In this document: positions 18,209-25,934 of the stretch, in pieces
How the letters are laid out: every line of letters begins with the position of its first letter
How positions within the stretch are numbered: the first letter of the stretch is position 1
Assembly: GCF_031179285.1 (NCBI RefSeq)
Contig: NZ_JAPSHY010000006.1
Coordinates: 97,805-161,804 of the forward strand
DNA from: Microbacterium sp.
Lineage (GTDB): Bacteria > Actinomycetota > Actinomycetes > Actinomycetales > Microbacteriaceae
Length of the DNA: 64,000 nt
Direction: 5' to 3'
Notes under the pieces: model-generated
Database searches by the model: none
Told to the model about the DNA's origin: nothing
Seen by the model: the letters and a program-made list of their open reading frames with translations, nothing else
Program-made: the position numbers and the translations under genes

Positions 18209-18248
18209 GCCGTCCTCCTGAACGTTCCTGGGCGTCGTTGCTCCGGCG

Positions 18249-18336
18249 ATTCTATGTCGGCCGCCACCCGCGGATGCGGTCATTGTGAGAATGCATCCCA
18301 CTTGTCGTGAGACTCGGTACCGCCATTGTGGGATGC
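18249..18336 (-). promoter_or_regulatory. Promoter and operator-like repeats of acyl-CoA dehydrogenase gene
   Basis: On the minus strand a good -10, TAGAAT, lies at 18249-18254, 41 nt before the ATG. Farther upstream, 18285-18301 is a near-palindrome (GTGAGAATGCATCCCAC), and GTGGGATGC at 18328-18336 is an exact inverted copy of the GCATCCCAC half of it. Two related sites suggest binding of a dimeric regulator, not encoded next door. Confidence 0.45.
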
Positions 18337-18371
18337 CGCAACGAGCGATCGGTCGTCGCCCGACGGAAGCC

Positions 18372-19295
18372 TCAGTGGGCGTAGTCGGGGGCGGCGGGAA
18401 GGCCGAAGAACTCCTCCATGGTGTGAAATCCGCCCTGGTGGTACACGGCTGCCAGATCCACGCCGATGTAGCGGAGGTGCCAGGGTTCCGGCTGATAACC
18501 GGTGGTGCCGATCCCCGCCTGCTCGTACCGCACGATGAAGCCGTACTCCCAGGCGTGCTCAGCGACCCAGTTGCTCTGGGCGGTGCCGCCGAAACCGTCG
18601 AGATCGCCGCACCTCGCGGCGCACGCCACGACGTCGAGGGCGAGGCCCGTCTGGTGTTCGCTGTGTCCTGGTCGGGCAGACCCCGCATCCGCCTCCGCCT
18701 GACCGAGCGCGCGGACGTTGGATTCGTACGTCGTGACCTGCAGCCCGTAGGAGCGGTAGCCGTTGTTCGCACCGAGCCTGCCCGCCCCGGCTGCCTCCGC
18801 CGCCTGCGCCATCTCGCCGACGGCTGCGGCGACCTCCGGTCGGACCTGCCCGGAGCGGGTGGTTGTCTGCACCGGCAGGTCGACGAGTGCCGGCGGGGCG
18901 TAGTCGACCGGCGCCAGGGGCCTTGCCTTGTTCACGACCACCCAGGCGCGCGCGGGATCCTCCAGCGAGATGCACGGCGCGTTGCCCGCCACGACGGCGG
19001 CGCGGAAACTCTCGCCACCGCCGAACGCGGCCACGGTCGCTGCGTCGTCGCCGGCGGCCAACGCCTGCTGCACGACGGCATCCGCACAGGGATCGGCCGC
19101 GGTCGTCGCCTCGACGTCGACGGGCGGCACCTCCATGAGCGCGACGGGTTCGGGCTGCTCGAACGGTGCCGATGTCGGAACCGTCGCGAGCGACAGGAGC
19201 ACGCCGATCGCGGTGACCGCGATCCCGATCGGCAGCGCAGGTCCGCGAATCGGGGAGCGGGGCGCCGCATGCTGGGGCTGCGGTACGGCGTACAT
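18372..19295 (-). CDS. VanY-like D-alanyl-D-alanine carboxypeptidase (M15B)
   Basis: 307-residue membrane-anchored zinc peptidase acting on peptidoglycan stem peptides outside the cell. A signal-anchor helix (about residues 15-38, LPIGIAVTAIGVLLSLATVP) precedes an Ala-rich linker region and the M15 domain. Zinc and catalytic motifs are visible: NNGYRSYGLQ, SEHQTGLALDV (His and Asp ligands) and EPWHLRYIG (Glu base and His ligand). The ATG at 19295 is preceded by a purine-rich GGGAAG; another ATG at 19313 is possible. Two Cys near ACAARCGD may form a disulphide. It is divergent from the radical SAM gene. Confidence 0.88.
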   Translation of the reverse strand: MYAVPQPQHAAPRSPIRGPALPIGIAVTAIGVLLSLATVPTSAPFEQPEPVALMEVPPVDVEATTAADPCADAVVQQALAAGDDAATVAAFGGGESFRAAVVAGNAPCISLEDPARAWVVVNKARPLAPVDYAPPALVDLPVQTTTRSGQVRPEVAAAVGEMAQAAEAAGAGRLGANNGYRSYGLQVTTYESNVRALGQAEADAGSARPGHSEHQTGLALDVVACAARCGDLDGFGGTAQSNWVAEHAWEYGFIVRYEQAGIGTTGYQPEPWHLRYIGVDLAAVYHQGGFHTMEEFFGLPAAPDYAH

Positions 19296-19319
19296 CTTCC
19301 CATTGTCCCTCATCGGCCG

Positions 19320-19369
19320 TCGAACATAGCTCCCGGCTGACGTTGACGAAGATTCGGTTCTATGTTCGA
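19320..19369. promoter_or_regulatory. Inverted repeat between divergent VanY-like and radical SAM genes
   Basis: TCGAACATAG (19320-19329) and CTATGTTCGA (19360-19369) are perfect inverted 10-mers separated by 30 nt, one next to each divergent gene. TTGACG at 19342-19347 and TCGAAT at 19366-19371 could form a promoter (18-nt spacer) giving a leaderless radical SAM mRNA starting at 19377. The half-site spacing is wrong for a LexA box. Confidence 0.4.
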
Positions 19370-19376
19370 ATGGAGT

Positions 19377-21452
19377 ATGCGCTGGCAGGGTCAGAAGGTC
19401 GGAGATGTGGATGCTGCGGCACTTCCCGGCCTCGAAGATCGAACCAGCATCCTGCGATCCGTGACCACTCCCGAGTTCGCCGGCATGACGTTCCACGAAG
19501 TGCTCTCGAAATCGGCGCTGAACCACGTCCCCGGTGCGTCGCGCATGCCGTTCGCGTGGACGATCAACCCCTACCGCGGATGCAGCCATGCCTGCGTTTA
19601 CTGCGTGTCTCCGGACACGTTGATCCTCTGCACGGATGGTCGGCAGCGACCGCTGCGCGATCTGGAGATCGGCGACGAAATCCTCGGAACGGAGAAGCAA
19701 GGCGATTACCGCCGCTACGTCAAGACGACGATCAAAGCCAAGTGGGCAACGAGGAAGAGGGCGTACCGGGTCACACTCGCCGATGGCACGCAGCTCGTCG
19801 CGAGCGGTGACCATCGATTCCTCACCGAGCGAGGGTGGAAGCATGTCGTTGCCGCTGAGAAGGGGCAGCGCCCGTACCTCACCACAAACAACAGGCTTAT
19901 GGGGTTCGGCATCGGAGCGGCCGGGATGAAGATCGATCCGTCTTCACTCGACTACCGTCGCGGCTACCTCGCGGGAATGATCCGCGGTGACGGGATGATC
20001 TTCCACGGGAGCTACCCGAGCCCGACGAGAACGCGCGAGATCCACATGTTCCGTCTGGCGCTCATCGACGAGGAAGCGCTCGCCAGAACCGAGGGATATC
20101 TCGAAGAGGAGGGAGTGCCGACCCGAAGGCGGCCCTTCGCTCAGGCCAGCGACACACGCAGCGCTGCGGATGCGATCCACACGGCCGCACGACGTCACGT
20201 CGAATCGATCGAGACGCTCATCCAGACTCCTTCGACACCGAACACGGACTGGTACTCGGGTTTTCTCGGCGGAGTCTTCGACGCCGAGGGGAGTTGCTCC
20301 CGCGGGGTGCTTCGCATCTCCAACAAAGACGCCGACATCATCGATCTCATCGAGCGAGGAATGCAGGAACTCGGAGTGCCCTATCGGCTCGAGGCGCCTC
20401 GAGGCAGTGGGGTCCGCAGCGTACGGGTCATTGGCGGACTCCCGAGCCGTCAGCGATTCTTCGCGCTCACTGCCCCCGCCATCACTCGCAAGATGTCACT
20501 GGAGGGCACGGCCGTGAAGAGCGTCGCCGACTTGCGCGTGATGGGCATCGAGCCACTCGACGGTGAAATGGATCTTCTCGACATCACCACGGGGACCGGC
20601 GATTTCGTCGCGAACGGGGTGATCAGTCACAACTGCTTCGCCCGCGGCACGCACGAGTATCTCGACCTCGACGGAGGCGCAGACTTCGACTCGCAGATCG
20701 TGGTCAAGGTGAACGTCGTCGAGGTGCTCGAAAAGGAGCTGCGGCGAGGCAGCTGGCAGCACGAGACCGTTGCGCTCGGCACGAACACCGACCCGTACCA
20801 GCGGGCGGAGGGCCGCTACAAACTGATGCCCGGGATCATCGAAGCACTCGCCCGTTCCGGCACACCGATGTCGATCCTCACCAAGGGCACACTGATCCGC
20901 CGCGACATCCCGCTGCTCGTGAAGGCGGCAGAGCGCGTCCCCGTCGATGTGCAGATGTCGATCGCGATGTACGACGACGAGCTGCAGAAGGCGATCGAGC
21001 CGGGTGCACCCACCACGCAGGCGCGGCTCGACACCGTGAGAGCCCTGGCGGATGCCGGATTCCGCGTGACGGTCTTCCTGATGCCGATCATGCCGCACAT
21101 GACGGATTCCGTCGCGGCGGTCGACGACGCCCTGAAGCGCATCAAGGCGGCGGGTGCCCGCACCGTGATCTACGGGGCCCTTCACCTGCGGCCGGGCGTG
21201 AAGCCGTGGTTCTTCCGATGGCTCGAAGAGGCTCGGCCGGACCTCGTCTCCTCGTACCGCGGACTGTATCCGGGGGCCTCCGCGGAAGCACCCAAGGCGT
21301 ACCGGCAGTGGCTCGCCAAGCGGGTGCGTCCGCTGATCCGCCTGCACGGACTCGACGCTCGGCACGAAGACGACTATCCGCAGCGCGTCAGGCCCGTGCG
21401 ATTCGCGCCGTCTACGGCATCCGAGCCCGCGCCGCAGCCGATGCTCTTCTGA
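19377..21452 (+). CDS. Rv2578c-family radical SAM protein, intein-containing precursor
   Basis: 691-residue precursor. Removing the 344-residue intein (residues 76-419) gives a 347-residue radical SAM protein close in length and order to mycobacterial Rv2578c. The extein opens MRWQGQKV, has FHEVLSKSALNHVPGAS and NPYRGCSHACVY, and splicing restores the third cysteine of the CX3CX2C iron-sulphur motif (C69, C73 and C420). After the junction come CFARGTHEYLDLD, ALGTNTDPYQRAEGRY and ILTKGTL, all family hallmarks. The reaction catalysed is unknown. An earlier ATG at 19362 lies inside an inverted repeat and adds five residues; 19377 was preferred because the family begins there. Confidence 0.93.
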   Translation: MRWQGQKVGDVDAAALPGLEDRTSILRSVTTPEFAGMTFHEVLSKSALNHVPGASRMPFAWTINPYRGCSHACVYCVSPDTLILCTDGRQRPLRDLEIGDEILGTEKQGDYRRYVKTTIKAKWATRKRAYRVTLADGTQLVASGDHRFLTERGWKHVVAAEKGQRPYLTTNNRLMGFGIGAAGMKIDPSSLDYRRGYLAGMIRGDGMIFHGSYPSPTRTREIHMFRLALIDEEALARTEGYLEEEGVPTRRRPFAQASDTRSAADAIHTAARRHVESIETLIQTPSTPNTDWYSGFLGGVFDAEGSCSRGVLRISNKDADIIDLIERGMQELGVPYRLEAPRGSGVRSVRVIGGLPSRQRFFALTAPAITRKMSLEGTAVKSVADLRVMGIEPLDGEMDLLDITTGTGDFVANGVISHNCFARGTHEYLDLDGGADFDSQIVVKVNVVEVLEKELRRGSWQHETVALGTNTDPYQRAEGRYKLMPGIIEALARSGTPMSILTKGTLIRRDIPLLVKAAERVPVDVQMSIAMYDDELQKAIEPGAPTTQARLDTVRALADAGFRVTVFLMPIMPHMTDSVAAVDDALKRIKAAGARTVIYGALHLRPGVKPWFFRWLEEARPDLVSSYRGLYPGASAEAPKAYRQWLAKRVRPLIRLHGLDARHEDDYPQRVRPVRFAPSTASEPAPQPMLF
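19602..20633 (+). other. Intein with LAGLIDADG homing endonuclease
   Basis: 344-codon in-frame insertion. It begins with the nucleophile Cys in block A (CVSPDTLILCTDG), has block B with the TxxH-type ASGDHRFLT, and ends with block F/G GDFVANGVISHN followed by Cys as the +1 extein residue, so all class 1 splicing residues are present. Two LAGLIDADG-like helices, LAGMIRGDG (precursor residues 198-206) and LGGVFDAEG (297-305), each keep an acidic residue, so the endonuclease may be active. The segment is visibly less G+C-rich than its flanks. Confidence 0.95.
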
Positions 21453-21475
21453 CGGGTGCCGGCGGCACCGCCCCG

Positions 21476-21481
21476 TAGGCT
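21476..21481 (+). promoter_or_regulatory. -10 hexamer TAGGCT, leaderless promoter of yaeQ
   Basis: TAGGCT ends 8 nt before the ATG at 21490, slightly longer than in the other cases. No ribosome site is visible. Confidence 0.5.
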
Positions 21482-21489
21482 TCTCGGTT

Positions 21490-22029
21490 ATGGCTATCGG
21501 CTCCACAATGCACACGTTCGACGTCCAGCTGGCCGACACCGACCGGGGCGTCTATGAGGACTACGCACTGCGGGTGGCCAGGCATCCGTCCGAGACCGAC
21601 GCCTACATGACCACTCGCGTTCTGGCCCACGGGCTCGAGTACGCGGAGGGCATCGCCTTCGGCGACGGGATCTCGTCGACCGAGGAACCCGCCGTCGTGG
21701 TGCGCGACATGACGGGCCGGCTCACCGCGTGGATCGAGATCGGAGCCCCCGACGCCGAGCGGCTGCACCACGGCAGCCGGCTCGCCGAGCGCACGGTCGT
21801 CTACACGCACCGCGATCCTGCCAAGGTGATGGCTCCGTGGTCGGGGAAGAGGATCCATCGCGCCGGCGCGATCCGCCTGTTCAGCTTCGACCCCGGTTTC
21901 ATCGAGTCCGCGGCGCGATTGATCGAACGACGGAACTTCATGACGCTGACCGTCACCGAGCAGGTGCTCTACCTCGACCTGAACGGCACGAGCCTCACCT
22001 CGAGCATCCATGAGCACGAGCTCTCCTGA
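21490..22029 (+). CDS. yaeQ: YaeQ family protein
   Basis: 179-residue protein of the YaeQ family, which has a PD-(D/E)XK nuclease-like fold of unconfirmed activity; the Escherichia coli member was linked to suppression of transcription-factor RfaH loss. Landmarks are the opening STMHTFDVQLADTDRGVYED, RVLAHGLEYAEGIAFGDGIS, the conserved core EPAVVVRD followed by WIEIGAPDAERLHHGSR, and VYTHRD. The length equals that of typical family members. It is convergent with the helicase gene across a shared terminator. No operon partner is evident. Confidence 0.92.
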   Translation: MAIGSTMHTFDVQLADTDRGVYEDYALRVARHPSETDAYMTTRVLAHGLEYAEGIAFGDGISSTEEPAVVVRDMTGRLTAWIEIGAPDAERLHHGSRLAERTVVYTHRDPAKVMAPWSGKRIHRAGAIRLFSFDPGFIESAARLIERRNFMTLTVTEQVLYLDLNGTSLTSSIHEHELS

Positions 22030-22048
22030 GATCTCCCGAGTACCGTAC

Positions 22049-22086
22049 GGCGAAGGCCCCCGGAATCCGTTCCGAGGGCCTTCGCC
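22049..22086. terminator. Bidirectional terminator between yaeQ and helicase gene
   Basis: 17-bp stem with one mismatch (left arm 22049-22065, right arm 22070-22086) and a 4-nt TCCG loop, between convergent stops at 22029 and 22109. Confidence 0.85.
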
Positions 22087-22108
22087 ATGGTGTCTCCCGG
22101 CGGGTCGC

Positions 22109-24466
22109 TCAGGCGGTGAGGTCCGCCGCGGTGGGCATCCGGCCGGTGATCTCCTCGATGACGTCGTCGTCGGGACGGGCGTCCTCGAAGGGGGCATCGA
22201 TCTCGGCGCGGTCGAGCAGCTCGGTCATCCGCCGGCGACGCTGACGGGTGATCAGGGTCACGACGCGCCCGGAGCGACCAGCGCGACCGGTGCGGCCGGA
22301 GCGGTGCAGGTACGTCTTGTACTCGTCGGGGGCGTCGGCCTGCACGACGAGATCGATGTCATCGACGTGGATGCCGCGAGCGGCGACGTCGGTCGCCACC
22401 AGCACCTGCACCCGGCCGGACGTGAGACGCTCCAGGTTGCGGGTGCGCTTGGCCTGGTTGAGATCGCCGTGCAGCGAGACTGCGGGGATGCCGGCGTCAT
22501 CGAACTGCTCGGCGAGCATGTCGGCATACGCCCTGGTACGCGCGAAGACGAGTGTCTTTCCCTCGCGATCGACGAGCGACGTGAGGATGTCGGCCTTGTC
22601 GCGGTGCTCGATGACGAGCACGCGGTGCTCGATGGTGCTGGACTCCTGGTCTTCACCGGCGACCTCGTAGACGGCCGGGTCGACGAGGAACTCGTCGACG
22701 AGGGCTGCGACCTCGCGGTCGAGGGTGGCCGAGAAGAGGAGCTTCTGGCTGCCGTCGGCGGTGTGCCGGAGGATCCGCTGCACGGGCTCGACGAAGCCGA
22801 GCTCGCACATGTGGTCGGCCTCGTCGAGCACCGCGATGCGGCAGTCGGAGAGGTCGAGCTTGCCCTGGTTGATGAGGTCCTCGACACGTCCGGGAGTGCC
22901 GATGACGATGTCGACGCCCTTCTTCAGCGCGCCCACCTGGCGCCCCTGCGGGACACCGCCGTAGATCTGCGTCGTGAAGAGACCGACGCTGCGGGCGATC
23001 GGCTGGATGGTGCGGTCGATTTGGAGCGCGAGCTCACGGGTCGGCGCGAGGATGATCGCGCGCGGCGACCGGCCGAACTCGCGGCGCTTGCCGGCCTGGG
23101 ACTTCAGCACGTTCTCGACGAGCGGCGCCCCGAAGGCGATGGTCTTGCCGGAGCCGGTGCGGCCACGGGCGAGCACATCGCGCCCTGCGAGCACAGCCGG
23201 GATGCTCGCGGCCTGGATCGCGAACGGCGACGCCGCGCCCATGTTGCTCAGGGTCTCGACGATGTTCGATCCGAGGCCGAGGTCGGCGAACGTCACGCCC
23301 TCCACCTCGACGGCGGCGACGGACTGCGCCTCGAGACGCTCGTGGACGACGTCTTCGGTGTGCTCCACCTGCGCCTTCGGCGCCTTGTTCCAGTTGTCGC
23401 GGCTCGGACGCTCGTCGCGCCGCGCATCGCGCTGGGCTTTTGATCCTGCCGACGGACGGCGGTTCTCGGTGCGGTACGCGCCGCCGGTCGACGGGCGGGT
23501 CCGCTCGCTGCGGGCTTCGCGTTCGCCGTCGAAAGAGCGCTGCGTCCGGTCGCGATCGAAGGCGCGACGGGCACGGTCGGCGTCGTAGGAACGGGCAGGG
23601 CGATCATCCCGGTCGGAACGCGGACGCTCGTCGCGGGCGCCTGCGCGGGTCGGGCGATCATCCCGATAGGTCCCGGGACCCGTCGAACGACCAGCGCGCT
23701 CATCACGATCCGAGCGCGAACGCTCGCTCGCGTTGCGATCGTAGCGGGGACGCTCGCCCGAGTTGCGGTCGTAGCGGGGACGCTCGCCAAAGCTGCGGTC
23801 GTAGCGAGGACGCTCGTCCTGCCTCGGGCGGTCGCCGAAGCCGCGGTCGTCGCGGCGCGGGCGATCGTCACGGTAGGTGCCGGCGCCGGTCGGTCGCTCA
23901 CTCGATCCGCGGTCAGAGCGCGGGCGCTCGCTCGCATTCCGGTCGTAGCGAGGACGCTCGCCGGAGCTGCGGTAGTAGCGGGGGCGCTCGTCCTGCCGCG
24001 GGCGGTCGCCGAAGCCGCGGTCGTCGCGGCGAGGGCGATCTTCGAAGCGGCGCGGCGCGGCCGAAGCGGGTCGGTCGGTGTAGCGAGAGCCGCCGCCACC
24101 AGCAGTGCGGGGGCGCTCGTCGCGGTGGTGAGGTGCCTCACGGCGACCGGACTCCGCGCGGTTGCGGATGCCGCGTGCCTCGTCGCGGCCGGCACGCTCC
24201 TGCGCGGTCCAGCGTTGCTTGGGGGCACCGCCTTCAGCCTCGGCGGGTCGATACCCGCGGTGGCCGGCGCTGCGGCTGCCGGGTCGACGGTCCGCGCCGG
24301 CGCTGGGCGCCGAACGCCGGTCGGCGGCATCCGCGCGTCCGCCTCGCTCGCCGTCACGAGCAGCCGCTCCGTGGTGACGCTCATGGAACGAGGTCTTCTT
24401 GGCGCCGAAGCGCGGCTCGAAGTTGCGAGCGGGTCGGCCGCCCTTGGGCTTGTGATTCTTGGGCAT
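22109..24466 (-). CDS. DEAD-box RNA helicase with long disordered RG/RD-rich N-terminus
   Basis: 785-residue ATP-dependent RNA helicase. Residues 1 to about 385 are a charged, low-complexity tail full of Arg, Asp and Gly with reiterated DERPRYDR/SGERPRYDR units. The helicase core follows: Q motif (about 393-418), GRTGSGKT (435-442), PTREL, DEAD (548-551), SAT, then the second RecA domain with HRSGRTGR. It should unwind structured RNA, as in ribosome assembly or cold adaptation; the tail probably binds RNA and may drive condensation. Most bacterial relatives carry such tails C-terminally, so the N-terminal placement is unusual. ATG at 24466 with AAGGA upstream. Confidence 0.93.
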   Translation of the reverse strand: MPKNHKPKGGRPARNFEPRFGAKKTSFHERHHGAAARDGERGGRADAADRRSAPSAGADRRPGSRSAGHRGYRPAEAEGGAPKQRWTAQERAGRDEARGIRNRAESGRREAPHHRDERPRTAGGGGSRYTDRPASAAPRRFEDRPRRDDRGFGDRPRQDERPRYYRSSGERPRYDRNASERPRSDRGSSERPTGAGTYRDDRPRRDDRGFGDRPRQDERPRYDRSFGERPRYDRNSGERPRYDRNASERSRSDRDERAGRSTGPGTYRDDRPTRAGARDERPRSDRDDRPARSYDADRARRAFDRDRTQRSFDGEREARSERTRPSTGGAYRTENRRPSAGSKAQRDARRDERPSRDNWNKAPKAQVEHTEDVVHERLEAQSVAAVEVEGVTFADLGLGSNIVETLSNMGAASPFAIQAASIPAVLAGRDVLARGRTGSGKTIAFGAPLVENVLKSQAGKRREFGRSPRAIILAPTRELALQIDRTIQPIARSVGLFTTQIYGGVPQGRQVGALKKGVDIVIGTPGRVEDLINQGKLDLSDCRIAVLDEADHMCELGFVEPVQRILRHTADGSQKLLFSATLDREVAALVDEFLVDPAVYEVAGEDQESSTIEHRVLVIEHRDKADILTSLVDREGKTLVFARTRAYADMLAEQFDDAGIPAVSLHGDLNQAKRTRNLERLTSGRVQVLVATDVAARGIHVDDIDLVVQADAPDEYKTYLHRSGRTGRAGRSGRVVTLITRQRRRRMTELLDRAEIDAPFEDARPDDDVIEEITGRMPTAADLTA
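23627..24046 (-). repeat. Low-complexity repeats encoding the helicase tail
   Basis: Codons 141-280 of the helicase are built from near-copies of units such as DRPRRDDRGFGDRPRQDERP (two copies, residues about 144-163 and 202-221) and GERPRYDRNSGERPRYDR. The DNA repeats correspondingly (GTAGCGGGGACGCTCG and variants), so length variation by slippage between strains is likely. Confidence 0.8.
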
Positions 24467-24728
24467 GGGGGGGGTGTCCTTCTGGGTTCTCGCACGAGAA
24501 CAGCGCCGCGCACACGCGCGAGCACCCTGCACTTCGTCGAGAGTTCACGACGAGAGTCGGGGTCCGGACTGTCAGCGGCCGGGGCCATTCATGTGATGGT
24601 TCATGCGCGTTGATCAACGCTCACCATCGGCCCCTGGACTCACACTTCTTACAAAAACGTCCGCGCCACGCGCGGGTGTCCGAAGCCGACCCGACAACTG
24701 TAGCGGACGCTCCTGGGAATCCTCCCCG

Positions 24729-24734
24729 TACGAT
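24729..24734 (+). promoter_or_regulatory. -10 hexamer TACGAT, leaderless promoter of epimerase gene
   Basis: TACGAT ends 6 nt before the GTG at 24741. Confidence 0.55.
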
Positions 24735-24740
24735 GACGGG

Positions 24741-25640
24741 GTGGACACGTTCTCTCCCACCGGTATCCAGGTCTATCTGAGTCACGGCGACGTGACGGCG
24801 CAGATCTCCCAGGTCGGCGCCTCACTGCGCGCGCTGCGGGTCGGCGGGGTCGACATCGTGCCGCCGTATCCGCTCGATCAACCCGCCCCGTCGGCCTCGG
24901 GCGTCGTGCTGGTGCCGTGGCCCAACCGCGTGCGCGACGGTCGGTGGAGCGATGACGGCACCGAACGTCAGCTCGCCATCAGCGAGCCGAAGCTGCACAA
25001 CGCCAGCCACGGCCTGCTGCGCTTCGCGCCGTATGAGATCGACCAGACCGACGCCGCCGCGACCCTGCGCGCGTTGGTCGTCCCGCAGACCGGATACCCG
25101 TATCTCATCGAGACCTCGGTGACGTATCTGCTCACCGCCGCCGGCGTCCATATCACCCACACGCTCACCAACCGCTCGTCGACACCGGCGCCGGTCGCGC
25201 TGGGCATCCACCCGTTCATCACCATTGGCGATGTCGATCCCCATGACCTGGTGCTGCGCGTCGACGCCGCGACCGCCTTCGAGACCGATGAGCGCAGTCT
25301 CCCGATCGGCACGCGGACGGCCGACCCGCGTCTTCGCGACGGCGTCCGCCTCGGCGATGTGACGCTCGACACGGGTCTCACCGATCTCTCGCGGGATGGC
25401 GACGGTGTCGTGAGGCACACCCTCACCGCGCCCGACGGACGGCGCGTCACGCTGTGGCAGGGCGAGGGCTTCGACTACGCGCAGGTCTTCACCACCACCA
25501 AGTACCCGGGTCAACCCGTGGCGCTGGCGATCGAGCCGATGACGGCCCCGGCCGACGCCCTCAACAGCGGCCTCGGCATCCGCCGTCTCGCGCCGGACGA
25601 AACCTGGACCCTGCGCTGGGGCATCGAGTTCGCCGCGTGA
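24741..25640 (+). CDS. Aldose 1-epimerase family protein
   Basis: 299-residue cytoplasmic enzyme of the galactose mutarotase-like superfamily, interconverting alpha and beta anomers of hexoses or a related sugar phosphate. Visible are the substrate loop VLVPWPNRVRDGRW (with Asn-Arg), the catalytic-type His in HNASHGLLRF, the second His in LGIHPFI, and the late ALAIEPMTAPADALNSG containing the catalytic Glu. The open frame continues 46 codons upstream, but the GTG at 24741 follows a -10 hexamer by 6 nt and starts the homologous region. It is divergent from the helicase gene. Confidence 0.9.
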   Translation: MDTFSPTGIQVYLSHGDVTAQISQVGASLRALRVGGVDIVPPYPLDQPAPSASGVVLVPWPNRVRDGRWSDDGTERQLAISEPKLHNASHGLLRFAPYEIDQTDAAATLRALVVPQTGYPYLIETSVTYLLTAAGVHITHTLTNRSSTPAPVALGIHPFITIGDVDPHDLVLRVDAATAFETDERSLPIGTRTADPRLRDGVRLGDVTLDTGLTDLSRDGDGVVRHTLTAPDGRRVTLWQGEGFDYAQVFTTTKYPGQPVALAIEPMTAPADALNSGLGIRRLAPDETWTLRWGIEFAA

Positions 25641-25934
25641 GCAGAACTGCACCGGCCCCCTAGTAGGAGCGGGGCGTTCAAGAGGAGTGTCAACACCTCG
25701 TCCGCTGGACCTCTTTCGTCCTCGTATCCAAGCGTTCGCCTCAGCCCCGCACGCGCTCCGGTTTCTCGCCCCAGCGCCTCGGTGACTCGACGGGCGGTCA
25801 CTGGTGGGCGATCTCAAGGACATCGCCTCGACTCCGCCGATCGCTCGCTCGCTGGACAGGAAGGTGTGTTCCCGGTTGGATGGTGGTGGAGTGCAACGGC
25901 TGACGCGGTGCATCCAGGGTCGGGAGGGACCAAC
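25641..25934. other. 294-nt intergenic region before LPxTG surface protein
   Basis: No convincing gene, promoter or terminator was found. A short hairpin (GGCGAT/ATCGCC, 25807-25827) and a strong ribosome site GGGAGGGA (25922-25929) for the next gene are the only clear elements. The promoter of the surface-protein gene must lie here but its hexamers are not obvious. Confidence 0.5.

Noticed and set aside
19320..19369. LexA (SOS) box before the radical SAM gene
   Set aside because: GAAC and GTTC half-sites occur but 30 nt apart; an SOS box needs a 4-nt gap.
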